A DNA stretch of 23,830 nt from positions 1-23,830 of the forward strand of contig CASELB010000048.1 in assembly GCA_949288685.1 (NCBI GenBank), written 5' to 3'. Under the pieces are notes generated by a model. That model had not been told where the DNA came from and did not search any database. It saw only the letters and a program-made list of their open reading frames with translations. Positions 15,382 to 23,491 of this stretch are shown here, one piece after another. Made by a program: the position numbers and the translations under genes. This DNA comes from an uncultured bacterium (lineage in GTDB: Bacteria; Cyanobacteriota; Vampirovibrionia; Gastranaerophilales; Gastranaerophilaceae). Each line of letters begins with the position of its first letter. The stretch's first letter is position 1.

Positions 15382-15415
15382 TTAGCAATTTTATAAAACA
15401 GAAATACTTTATATA
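15382..15415 (+). promoter_or_regulatory. Promoter of the 778-aa orphan, shared with the 3397 gene
   Basis: TTAGCA (15382-15387), 17 bases, TACTTT (15405-15410). The block AGAAATACTTTATATA at 15400-15415 and GCAATTTTA at 15385-15393 are identical to the region before 3397. The leader is also alike (AGGATA, TAAATA, then a G-rich ribosome site), and its length is 35 bases against 36. Confidence 0.62.
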
Positions 15416-15450
15416 AGTAACACAGGATATAAATATAAGGGGATGTTATT

Positions 15451-17787
15451 ATGACAGGAGAAGTACAACTAAACAGTAATCCAATTGTACAGGCAAGATT
15501 TATCAAAAAATCTGACGCAAAGGAGTTGGACAAAATCAGAAGAGATTATGTTTCTTTGATGGAAGAAGCAAAAGAACTTGAAGAAAAAGGTAAAGCAGAC
15601 AAAGCCGAAGCAAAAAGAAACCTTGCTGAAGGTGCAATGTTAGTATACGCAGAAAAAGCCAAAGAATTAGGTTTGAGCGTTACAACTGTTCAGGAAGCAG
15701 CAGCGGCTGTTGAAGGTTATAACGGGGAACCTCTTGTTAAACCAGGAACTAAATTAACAAAAGATGAAAAGAAAGAAGTTGAAAAACTTGAAAAAGAAAT
15801 AAAAAAATACCAAAACAAATTGGGAAAATACAGCGATGAAGAAATCCATAAAGCAAAACTCGCAAATTCTAAAGAGTCTAAAGTAACACTTACAGAAGAT
15901 ATGAAAGAAATTCTATATCTTCAACAAGAGTTAAACAGAATCCAGGCAGAATATGTAGAAACCACGGAAAGATTAGGGGTTCCTACTGTTAATGATATTA
16001 TTAATAAAGTTTATGCAATTGAAGACCCTATAAAAGCAAAGAAAATCAGAGATATTGTAAAACAAGAATTGAAAGATGCAAATATGTATTTTGGTTTCAA
16101 CAAAGAAGCTCTTAAATCTGATGCTATGGATAACGTAATTGATGCTCTGACTATCAGAAACAAAATACGCTCTAATATTGAAAAAGGTTATGTCGGAACA
16201 AAGAAAAAACTGGTCGAAAGATATAAAAATGAAGACGCTGCCGACATCGCAGCAGAATACGCTCAAGGCGCAGGTGCCGATCTTACATTCAACAGAAGAA
16301 GTAACGAAAGAACAATAGAACATATCGCACAAAATATTGAATATTTTAGCGAACCATTTATTGACGCAAATAAAACAAAAGATTTGACAGCTCTTGATAC
16401 TATTCTTGTTGCCGGGAAAACAATCAAAACTTCAGATATTACAAGAATTACAACCCTTGCAGGAGGTGTCGTTACTAATAACGATGGATTTGAAGGACTT
16501 AAACTCGGTGATATCAGAACTATAGAAACAAAAGACGGTCAATATAGCTTCAAACCTATCTATAAAGAAAAGGGTGATGAAAATTACCTAAAAAGAAGAC
16601 AGGTAAAACGCCTCGGTAAAGATATAGGATTTGAATATGACAAAATCAAATGGGGTAAGGCTGTTGCAAATACGGTTCTCGGTCCAATACCTGCAGTTGT
16701 AGCTGTCGCATTGTTACCTATCAAAGTAGCATTTAATGATTATTTAAGACTCGGTATTAATATAGAGAATGGCTCTATAACATCAGATGCACTTAATCAA
16801 TTATACAAAGAATTTTTAGAAAAAGCTCAGGAACAAGGCGCAGATGTTAATCTTAAAGAACTCGGTGAAATCACCTCACTTGAACTTATTAAAGAAACTC
16901 ACTTTAAAAAGACAACCTACTGTGTTGCACCGGCTATAGCAAATGCAGCTGCCGTATTTATCGGAAGTATGCTGGAGCAAGTATACAAAAAGGAAGAAAT
17001 TGCACCGGAAGATGCGTATAATGCAGCAAGAGAAAAATTAAATCTTGAAATGATGCATAACGCTGCAGGCGGTGACGGATATATCATCAACGAAAAAGAA
17101 CTTGACAAAGCAATGTATGATGTAATTGCATTAGTAAACAAAATAATCAAACCGGCTGATGACTCTGATGAACCGGTAGTAACACCACCGACAGAAACAA
17201 CACCTGTTACATCACAAACAAAAGTTGCAACTGTTACAACAACAGATGAAGCACCTGTTGTCAGAGAAGCAGAAGATTGCCTCTACGATAACAAACCTGG
17301 TGAACACTGGGATGGTATTATCAGACTTGGCTATGTAGATGCAAATGGTAAAGCTATCATGAATGAAGCTGATATAACAGAACTCAGAAACTTAACAAAA
17401 CGTACAATAAACGGCTTTGCAGCATCTAGCGCAGATATGCCTACAGGTGTTAAATTAAGAAAAACATATACCTGTAAAAGCGGCAACACTTACACCTGGA
17501 AATTCTGCGGGGAAGAACCTGATGCAGCACTCCGCGACAAATATACTTCTAAAGCAGCAGCAGTAGATGCTAACGGTAATCCGATACGTTCAAGCAGGGT
17601 TGCTCCAAGAGTCGGTCTTGAATCTACTCAATCAACCGTAACCCCCGGCAAATACAGCTGGAGCTGGCAAGACGCTAATAACAAATATAACTTTGGCGGA
17701 AATACATACTCCAACAGAGCAGACAGAGATGCGGCAGTTGCAGCAGAAATGATTGACCTTCAAGATAGAGGTTATATCTTTAAATAA
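15451..17787 (+). CDS. Large orphan protein with two hydrophobic segments and a C-terminal aromatic module
   Basis: 778 residues, no family recognised. The N-terminal 250 residues are charged and helical (Lys/Glu-rich, coiled-coil-like at about 100-125). Two hydrophobic segments lie at about 404-428 (VANTVLGPIPAVVAVALLPI) and 490-508 (CVAPAIANAAAVFIGSML) and could be membrane helices or a hairpin. A Pro/Thr-rich linker (about 570-600) leads to a C-terminal region (about 610-778) where two Tyr/Trp-rich stretches, TYTWKFCG near 682 and KYSWSWQDANNKYNFGG near 734, are loosely alike. There is no signal peptide. AAGGGGA precedes the ATG. Its N-terminus RFIKKSDAKELDKIR resembles the GH77-like protein's. 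It is monocistronic, with a promoter shared with 3397. A surface or secreted structural role is only a guess. Confidence 0.8.
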   Translation: MTGEVQLNSNPIVQARFIKKSDAKELDKIRRDYVSLMEEAKELEEKGKADKAEAKRNLAEGAMLVYAEKAKELGLSVTTVQEAAAAVEGYNGEPLVKPGTKLTKDEKKEVEKLEKEIKKYQNKLGKYSDEEIHKAKLANSKESKVTLTEDMKEILYLQQELNRIQAEYVETTERLGVPTVNDIINKVYAIEDPIKAKKIRDIVKQELKDANMYFGFNKEALKSDAMDNVIDALTIRNKIRSNIEKGYVGTKKKLVERYKNEDAADIAAEYAQGAGADLTFNRRSNERTIEHIAQNIEYFSEPFIDANKTKDLTALDTILVAGKTIKTSDITRITTLAGGVVTNNDGFEGLKLGDIRTIETKDGQYSFKPIYKEKGDENYLKRRQVKRLGKDIGFEYDKIKWGKAVANTVLGPIPAVVAVALLPIKVAFNDYLRLGINIENGSITSDALNQLYKEFLEKAQEQGADVNLKELGEITSLELIKETHFKKTTYCVAPAIANAAAVFIGSMLEQVYKKEEIAPEDAYNAAREKLNLEMMHNAAGGDGYIINEKELDKAMYDVIALVNKIIKPADDSDEPVVTPPTETTPVTSQTKVATVTTTDEAPVVREAEDCLYDNKPGEHWDGIIRLGYVDANGKAIMNEADITELRNLTKRTINGFAASSADMPTGVKLRKTYTCKSGNTYTWKFCGEEPDAALRDKYTSKAAAVDANGNPIRSSRVAPRVGLESTQSTVTPGKYSWSWQDANNKYNFGGNTYSNRADRDAAVAAEMIDLQDRGYIFK

Positions 17788-17806
17788 TAAGTAATTTCTC
17801 TTGTTA

Positions 17807-17842
17807 AAAACATCCCATTCAGTAAACTGAATGGGATGTTTT
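17807..17842. terminator. Bidirectional terminator between two large orphan genes
   Basis: A perfect 12-bp stem CATCCCATTCAG/CTGAATGGGATG (17811-17822, 17827-17838) with loop TAAA is flanked by AAAA and TTTT, so it can stop transcription from both the 15451 gene and the convergent 17868 gene. Confidence 0.9.
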
Positions 17843-17867
17843 GTACTTAAAAAGAAAGTATCTTTAA

Positions 17868-20800
17868 TTAGGCTTCAGCATCACCTGAACCGGATTGCGC
17901 TGTTATAGCTTCAAGAAGATCCTTAATTAGAACACTAATTTGTTGCAATTCATCATTTACCAGCCCAACAGTTCCATTACCACCCTTGATAATATTTTCA
18001 AGAGATTCCAGCTTGCTTTCTATAGCACCTGTATCGATAACGACATCTTGATCGCCTAAGCCTTGCATTGCTTGAAGAATATTAGCAGTATTATTAATAA
18101 TTGTTTGCAAGTGGTTATTAGTTGTTGTCATATCAGTACCATTGCCTTTTATTGCATTAATAATATCCTGAGTATTTTGAATATTAGCATCAATAATACC
18201 TATACCCATATTGGCTAACATTTCCTCTAACGTTGTACCTGCATTTACAAGTACTTCTTCGAGTTCTTCTTTGGTTAAGCCGTTCGATTGATTTGCAATG
18301 AGGTTATTCAATTTTTCAATAATTGTATCATACTTATCCTGAGCTGTTGCAAGGTAAGTATTGTTAACACTCATAGCTGAATTCAAATCGCCGAGTGAAG
18401 CATTAGTATTTTTCAAGTCCGCAATTATATCATTAATACCACCTAAAATATTCGCTGTATTAGTTCTGTATAATGATAAGAATGTGCTAAAATCATCTGC
18501 CAGACTTGCTACTTCACCATACATTTCAACAACTGTTTGATAAAGCTGTTCTAACTTATCATTAGCCTGTTGCAATTTATCATTTATATCTGCATTACCT
18601 TGATTATATGCATCAATAAGTGATTGTAACAGATTTTGAAGTTCAGTATTATCAGGTATTGTTGTTGCAATAGTAGATACAAGGTTAATCAAAGTTTGCA
18701 AGTGATTATTTGTAGTAGTTAAATCAATTGCGCTTGATCTGATTGCAGCAATTAATTCACTTACTTTACCGTCAAGATAATCCTTAGCATCAATCTTTAA
18801 TGCATCCAGCATATTTTGAAGAGCCTCAAGGTTAGCAGAGCTTTGATTTTGCAATAATTCTTGCAATTCTTCGTATGTTAAATCATCACCTTGGTTTTGA
18901 ATGATTTGTTCTAAGCTGTTTGCAATGTTATTAGCACTTGTTTGAAGATTATCAAGTTTAGAAAGCATTTGATCGCCGTTTAACTTGATATCATTCAATG
19001 TCCCTTCCATATTGCCTACTTTATTTGAAAGGTCTTCTAATGCTTGATAGAATTTGTCGGCATTACCTTTATAATCATTGTAGAATGAATTAAAGCTGTC
19101 TACACCTTCAGTTACTTTAGCAAGAATATCTTTCAATGTACCGTCAATACTTGCCAAGAATTCTTTAATTTCATCAAGTTTAACATTGATTTCATCTTGA
19201 GAAGTATTACCCTCATTAATTAAAGAGTTCAATTCTTCTACCATTTTCAACAAGTTATCCATTTGAGAGTTGCTTAAAGAAGTATTTAAATCAATAGAAG
19301 AAAGAATATTGATTATTGTATCCATATCTTCTTGATTATCTACTATGTATCCCTTAAATGATTCAAGTTCTGCTATAATTTGTGCTGCAGCATTATTTGT
19401 ATTTTCATTAATGCTAATACCCAAATCTTCTATCATTGCTTGAAGTTTTGCAGCCAATTCAGAATCAAGTCTTTCAAGTTCAGCAATCAAGTTAGCATAA
19501 TCAAGGTTACCGAGTTTATCATTAGCGCTCGTGAGTAATTCAATAATTTGTGTACCTTGTTGAACCAATGCATCAGTATTTGCTTTATTTTCGCTGCTGA
19601 TTTTAATCAGTTCTTGCAGATATTGAGCTTGTTGCTGAGTATTTGTAATAAGTGTCTTCAAGTATTCAGCATACTGTGCTTGTGATTGTTCATTTTGATT
19701 AATAATAATATCAAATTTATCAAGTGCGTCTGATAACTTACCGCTGATTTCAGTTAATGTATTATCTATACTTGCAAGAAGATCTTTAATTGCTGCAAGT
19801 TGAGCATTAATTTCTTCTTGAGTTACACTATCATCACCGGCTATTTGTTGAAGTTCTTTAACCAGTGCAACCAGTTCTTCTAATTGTTTTTCAGATGCTG
19901 CAGTATTTAAATCGATGTTTGTCAACATTGAAATAATTGTATCCATATCGGTTTTACCTGCTTCAATTTGTACACGCAGAGCTTCTAACTGTGTAACAAT
20001 CGCGTCTACTGCATCATTGCTGCTTTCATCAATTTGAATACCAAGATTTTCTGCTGCTTCCTTAATTGTAGCAACAACTTCCGCATTGTTTTCATTTAAT
20101 ACTTCATAAAGTTCTTCTAAGTTAATTTCACCAACATTTTCCTTAATCTTATTAAGTACATTGATTGCTTCTTCAGCTCTTGTATCTAACTTAGCCAACA
20201 ACTGTGCTTGAGCTTCATTAGAATTTACTAACTGTTCAAGATATTTGTTTTGTTGGTTAGTATTTTCAAGCAATTGTGCAAAATTATCAGCATTTGCCTG
20301 ATTGCCCGCTTTGATATTGTTATTAATATCTACTACCTCAGCAAAGATATCTTGTAATTGTCCGCTCATACCTTGTAATGTTTCATTTATTGAACCAAGT
20401 AGCTCAGCAATTTGAGCCATTGCTTCAGATACAGTTACATTACCCTCTTGCAGTTCTACATAGATTTGATGTAATTGTTCTAACTGCAGTTTATCTAATG
20501 TGTTGCCTTCAATCAATGCATTATACATGAGTTCCATCATTTTTTCAGAAGTAATTTGACCTTCTTTGTACTGGTCTAAGAATTCTTGTAAGATTTCTTT
20601 TACTTCACCGTTTTGAGACTCAATTATAGTTTGTACTGACTCAACAGCAACTTTAACTTCATTAATAGCATTAAGGATTTTTTCATTTCTTTCTGCTGCA
20701 GATAATTCACTGTTTTCGTAAATTTCAGTAATCTTATTAAGTAATTCTTCATTGTTTACATCAATAATAGAACCTAAACCGTCTATCTTATCAATTAATG

Positions 20801-21518
20801 CAGTGTTACCTTCCTGAATATCTGCCCAAATCAATTCAAGAACAGAAATTACAGAAGTATTACCATTTTCTATTGCTGCCTGTATACTTTCCATATAAGC
20901 AAGAACACCGTCGCCATACTGGCTGATTAACGCGTTATTCTCTTCTAATGATGCAAGGATATCATTCAGTAAAGCCATCCCTTGCTGTGCAATAGCAAGA
21001 CCTTCTGCCGTATTTGTATCAATACTTGCAAGAAGTTCATTATATATTTTCATCATGGCATTAACAGTTTCATAATACGCTTTGTCCTGTTCGTTACCGG
21101 CATTAACTAATTCTGTTAAATAATCAATTGCGTTTAAGATTTCACCCTGAAACTGTCTATTTTGTTCCATGTATGTTTGCCACATCTCAATCATTTGTTT
21201 TAACAATTCATCAGCTTCGGATTTTTCAGTAACGGTTACTGTCCAGCTCTCTGAATATTCATTTTTTTCACAACCGGTTAAAGCTGCTGCACCCGGAATT
21301 AATAATAGAGCGGCAGGAGCCATTTTCGGAAGATTGCCTACAATCTTCATACTTGCTTGCGCATAAGCACTAAGCCCTTTTAGTCCGTTCAGACCGGTAA
21401 ATGCAGGTTGTTGGGGTACTGCCTTTTGCTCAGTTTCTGACTGAGGATTTTCCTGGTAATTAATAATGTTCTTATTGAACAATTTTTTCAAACCAAGATT
21501 TTGATTTGTAATGTCCAT
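17868..21518 (-). CDS. Giant coiled-coil repeat protein with internal lipobox
   Basis: 1216 residues, almost entirely helical, acidic and Asn/Gln-rich. Residues 66-83 form a hydrophobic stretch ending LTGC, a good lipobox with Cys83; it is the only cysteine I found. Before it lie 65 polar residues including PQQPAFTG, too long for a standard signal peptide. Starting at Met57 would give a normal 27-residue lipoprotein signal, yet the best ribosome site (AAAGGAG) precedes Met1. From about residue 430 to the end there are four repeats of about 200 residues. Landmarks DMDTII or DLTTTNN occur near 524, 731, 932 and 1129, and an LxxEELxEVL-like helix near 465, 672, 880 and 1081. There is no HAMP, chemoreceptor or enzymatic domain. 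A lipid-anchored fibre or spacer at the cell surface is inferred. Confidence 0.85.
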   Translation of the reverse strand: MDITNQNLGLKKLFNKNIINYQENPQSETEQKAVPQQPAFTGLNGLKGLSAYAQASMKIVGNLPKMAPAALLLIPGAAALTGCEKNEYSESWTVTVTEKSEADELLKQMIEMWQTYMEQNRQFQGEILNAIDYLTELVNAGNEQDKAYYETVNAMMKIYNELLASIDTNTAEGLAIAQQGMALLNDILASLEENNALISQYGDGVLAYMESIQAAIENGNTSVISVLELIWADIQEGNTALIDKIDGLGSIIDVNNEELLNKITEIYENSELSAAERNEKILNAINEVKVAVESVQTIIESQNGEVKEILQEFLDQYKEGQITSEKMMELMYNALIEGNTLDKLQLEQLHQIYVELQEGNVTVSEAMAQIAELLGSINETLQGMSGQLQDIFAEVVDINNNIKAGNQANADNFAQLLENTNQQNKYLEQLVNSNEAQAQLLAKLDTRAEEAINVLNKIKENVGEINLEELYEVLNENNAEVVATIKEAAENLGIQIDESSNDAVDAIVTQLEALRVQIEAGKTDMDTIISMLTNIDLNTAASEKQLEELVALVKELQQIAGDDSVTQEEINAQLAAIKDLLASIDNTLTEISGKLSDALDKFDIIINQNEQSQAQYAEYLKTLITNTQQQAQYLQELIKISSENKANTDALVQQGTQIIELLTSANDKLGNLDYANLIAELERLDSELAAKLQAMIEDLGISINENTNNAAAQIIAELESFKGYIVDNQEDMDTIINILSSIDLNTSLSNSQMDNLLKMVEELNSLINEGNTSQDEINVKLDEIKEFLASIDGTLKDILAKVTEGVDSFNSFYNDYKGNADKFYQALEDLSNKVGNMEGTLNDIKLNGDQMLSKLDNLQTSANNIANSLEQIIQNQGDDLTYEELQELLQNQSSANLEALQNMLDALKIDAKDYLDGKVSELIAAIRSSAIDLTTTNNHLQTLINLVSTIATTIPDNTELQNLLQSLIDAYNQGNADINDKLQQANDKLEQLYQTVVEMYGEVASLADDFSTFLSLYRTNTANILGGINDIIADLKNTNASLGDLNSAMSVNNTYLATAQDKYDTIIEKLNNLIANQSNGLTKEELEEVLVNAGTTLEEMLANMGIGIIDANIQNTQDIINAIKGNGTDMTTTNNHLQTIINNTANILQAMQGLGDQDVVIDTGAIESKLESLENIIKGGNGTVGLVNDELQQISVLIKDLLEAITAQSGSGDAEA
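18000..20230 (-). repeat. Four ~600-bp internal coding repeats of the giant protein
   Basis: The repeats are seen at protein level with periods of about 207, 201-208 and 197-201 residues. Copies 1 and 2 resemble each other most (shared DMDTII and DLNT), and copies 3 and 4 share DLTTTNNHLQT/DMTTTNNHLQT. This suggests stepwise duplication. Boundaries are approximate. Confidence 0.7.
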
Positions 21519-21622
21519 ATCTTATTTACTCCTTTCAAGTAATTTTTTTTATTAGGTTACTATCGTTTGAACAAAGGAGAATATTTTTTTTTGCTATTTT
21601 TTGGAAAAAAATTTACAATTTG

Positions 21623-22879
21623 TTACATATTGTTAGATATACGCAATACATCAGCATCATTTATCAACTTATGTAAAACATTTTTGGCTGCATTTAACTG
21701 TTTATCTTTAGAAGCATCTTTTGAAAAAACATCCTGATCAACAACAATATGCGGCTCTATACCTTTGTTATTGATATCATGTTCCTTTGGAGTTAAGTAC
21801 TTTGCAATTGTAAGATTAATTCCTGTCTCGTTCGGAAGAGGGATAACACTTTGAACCATACCCTTACCAAAGGATTTATGCCCGATTAACGTTGCGCGGT
21901 TGTAATCTTTCATTGCACCGGAAAAAATCTCACTTGCAGACGCGCTCGCCTCATTTATTAAAATAACAACGGGTTTATGAATTTTTTTAGTATTATTATC
22001 CGCTGCAATTACATTTTTCTTCCCGCTCCGCGAAACTACACTTACAATTGTTCCCGAATCAATAAAAGTTTCAGCCAAACGAACAGCGTTATCAAGTAAA
22101 CCGCCGGTATTCCATCTTAAATCAATAATTAAACCTTTACAGTCTTTCGTTTTTTCCAGGGCAGAATCAAGTTCGCTTTTCATATCGGAACTTAAAAAAC
22201 TGGTTAAATTTATGTACCCGATATCATCATATATCTTCGTTTCTATGGTTTTTATCTTAATTTCTTCTCTCGTTAAAGTTTTTACAAGAGTCTTTTTCCC
22301 GCGAAGCAATGTTATAGTCACAGTAGAATCTTTTGCCCCGCGTATTAAATCTGCAACTTGATCAATCTTTTTACCGTTACACTCAGTTTTTCCAACCTTC
22401 ATAATAATATCTGCAGGCTTTAACCCTGCTTTTTCGGCAGGGGTACCCGGCATGACACTAAACACTGTAATTTTACCTGAATCATTATAAATATTAACAC
22501 CAATACCGTATATTTTTGATTTAATAGACGTATTTAAATTCTTAAATTCTTCCCTGCTCAGAAAATGTGTATACGGCTCATTAAGGCTTGCTATCATTGT
22601 ATCAACAGCAACTTTCATATCATCATCCGTCTTAATTTTGTTCTTATAACGTTTTGTCCACCGTCCCCAATCCTGATGATTCAAGTCTTCTTCAATATAT
22701 TGTTTTTCAATAAGCCCTGCTATAACACAGAACAACTTTTGCGGTTCCATGCTTTCCTTATTTATAATCAGTCTGTTATTTTTTAAATCAACAGTCTTAG
22801 TATACGTGTCATAAAATATTTTATTTAATGCCAGTATACAAAATAAAATTGCTATAATTGTAATAAACTTTCTCTTCAT
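21623..22879 (-). CDS. S41 family C-terminal processing peptidase
   Basis: 418 residues, usual for CtpA/Prc-type enzymes. An N-terminal signal or anchor helix (about 5-20) is followed by a PDZ domain (about 115-190, with GIGVNI and PGTPAEKAGLKPADIIMKV). The S41 peptidase core (about 205-375) contains GYINLTSF, LIIDLRWNTGGLL, NEASASASEIFSGAM (nucleophile Ser314) and SFGKGMVQ (Lys339). The Ser-Lys spacing of 25 matches the family dyad. It should cleave exported proteins near their C-termini in the periplasm. No Shine-Dalgarno is present; a perfect extended -10 lies six bases before the ATG. It is between the giant lipoprotein-like gene and the sigma-28-controlled orphan. Confidence 0.94.
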   Translation of the reverse strand: MKRKFITIIAILFCILALNKIFYDTYTKTVDLKNNRLIINKESMEPQKLFCVIAGLIEKQYIEEDLNHQDWGRWTKRYKNKIKTDDDMKVAVDTMIASLNEPYTHFLSREEFKNLNTSIKSKIYGIGVNIYNDSGKITVFSVMPGTPAEKAGLKPADIIMKVGKTECNGKKIDQVADLIRGAKDSTVTITLLRGKKTLVKTLTREEIKIKTIETKIYDDIGYINLTSFLSSDMKSELDSALEKTKDCKGLIIDLRWNTGGLLDNAVRLAETFIDSGTIVSVVSRSGKKNVIAADNNTKKIHKPVVILINEASASASEIFSGAMKDYNRATLIGHKSFGKGMVQSVIPLPNETGINLTIAKYLTPKEHDINNKGIEPHIVVDQDVFSKDASKDKQLNAAKNVLHKLINDADVLRISNNM

Positions 22880-22885
22880 ACTTCA

Positions 22886-22915
22886 ATTATAGCAATAACA
22901 AATTAATAGTATCAA
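22886..22915 (-). promoter_or_regulatory. Promoter of the S41 peptidase gene, leaderless geometry
   Basis: On the minus strand TTGATA (22915-22910), 18 bases, then TATAAT (22891-22886) preceded by TTGC (extended -10). Six bases later is the ATG at 22879. This is the best of the four leaderless-type promoters in the window. Confidence 0.7.
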
Positions 22916-22962
22916 TAATTCCGATTAATTTTTTCTTCGACTATTATAATTTATTTTGAAAT

Positions 22963-23331
22963 TTATGCAGCAAATATATTTTTACTCTCATCAAGAGTTA
23001 AAACAAATATATCATCTTCTGTTACTGTATTTTCAGCATCTTGAGGCTGTTCTTTTGAAAACGATTTTATTGCAGCTTTGTTATTCAAAAAATTCAATGA
23101 CTGTTTCAAATTGTTATTAGTAAAAGCATGCGCCGATATATTATAAATATAAATTTCCGCAGGAATATAATCTCTTGTTACATAATCTTCCTGATAAGGA
23201 ATAACCTGTTCCACTTTACGTTCTTTCTTCTCTGCATTATCAAATATTTCTTTTGCAAGCCTGCGTAAAGTTTCACGGTTCCTTTGTCCTGATGAATAAG
23301 TATTATTTTTAATTGAAAAATCTGCGACCAT
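22963..23331 (-). CDS. Orphan 122-aa protein controlled by a sigma-28-type promoter
   Basis: 122 residues, not recognised. The N-terminal third is basic and helical (SGQRNRETLRRLAKEIFDNAEKKERK), the middle has a Tyr-rich patch (DYIPAEIYIYNISAHAF), and the tail is acidic (ENTVTEDDIFVLTLDESKN). No signal peptide, membrane span or cysteine is seen. The ATG follows AAGGGAT. An exact FliA-type promoter lies about 40 bases upstream, so expression with late flagellar or chemotaxis genes is the best functional clue. It does not show the FlgM anti-sigma pattern. It stands alone: dnaK upstream ends at its own terminator, and the S41 gene downstream has its own promoter. Confidence 0.72.
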   Translation of the reverse strand: MVADFSIKNNTYSSGQRNRETLRRLAKEIFDNAEKKERKVEQVIPYQEDYVTRDYIPAEIYIYNISAHAFTNNNLKQSLNFLNNKAAIKSFSKEQPQDAENTVTEDDIFVLTLDESKNIFAA

Positions 23332-23368
23332 ATAAATATCCCTTTTCCCTTTGTCCTTTATACTTTAG

Positions 23369-23395
23369 TTATCGGCACATTTTTCAAAAACTTTA
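23369..23395 (-). promoter_or_regulatory. Sigma-28 (FliA) type promoter, exact consensus match
   Basis: On the minus strand TAAAGTTT (23395-23388), 11 bases, GCCGATAA (23376-23369). This equals the enterobacterial FliA consensus at all 16 defined positions with the canonical 11-base spacer. Transcription would start about 30 bases before the ATG at 23331. Confidence 0.88.
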
Positions 23396-23404
23396 ATATT
23401 TTTG

Positions 23405-23417
23405 GTAAAATCTTTAC
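23405..23417. repeat. Short inverted repeat upstream of the sigma-28 promoter
   Basis: GTAAA-ATC-TTTAC is a perfect 5-bp inverted repeat with a three-base centre, about 10 bases upstream of the -35 box. It could be an activator site, but such a short repeat may be chance in AT-rich DNA. Confidence 0.25.
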
Positions 23418-23444
23418 AAAACTTAATATTTTAAATACCAAATT

Positions 23445-23473
23445 AAAAAAGCTCTCCAAAATGGAGAGCTTTT
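23445..23473 (-). terminator. Rho-independent terminator of dnaK
   Basis: The stem GCTCTCC/GGAGAGC (23451-23457, 23463-23469), lengthened by A-T pairs, has a five-base loop and is followed on the minus strand by TTTTTT (23450-23445). It lies about 20 bases after the dnaK stop. Confidence 0.88.
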
Positions 23474-23491
23474 AATAATGAGAATGAAAGG

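Larger units (their letters stand above)
15201..15450. other. Intergenic region with palindromes before the 15451 gene
   Basis: This 250-base, very AT-rich region is the longest gene-free stretch. It holds a minus-strand promoter (15218-15226), a perfect 10-bp palindrome AGTATATACT (15278-15290 region), the 12-bp palindrome TTTGTTAACAAA (15312-15323) and the 15451 promoter (15382-15415). The half-sites AGTATATA and AAGTTTTGT-AACAAA also occur before the 3397 gene. No RNA gene or open frame is evident. Confidence 0.5.

Noticed and set aside
15201..15450. Small RNA or tRNA gene in the longest intergenic region
   Set aside because: No cloverleaf, no strong hairpin with T-run, and the region is explained by two promoters and AT-rich palindromes.
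17868..21518. Giant protein as a methyl-accepting chemotaxis receptor
   Set aside because: It is helical and repetitive but has no HAMP domain, no conserved signalling hairpin and no second membrane helix.
21610..21640. Third copy of the TTTTGTAACAAAA palindrome before the giant gene
   Set aside because: Only about 10 of 13 positions match, it includes the S41 peptidase stop codon, and no clear -35/-10 follows at the right distance.
22963..23331. Sigma-28-controlled orphan as FlgM anti-sigma factor
   Set aside because: Length and charge are roughly compatible, but the FlgM C-terminal helix pattern is absent.
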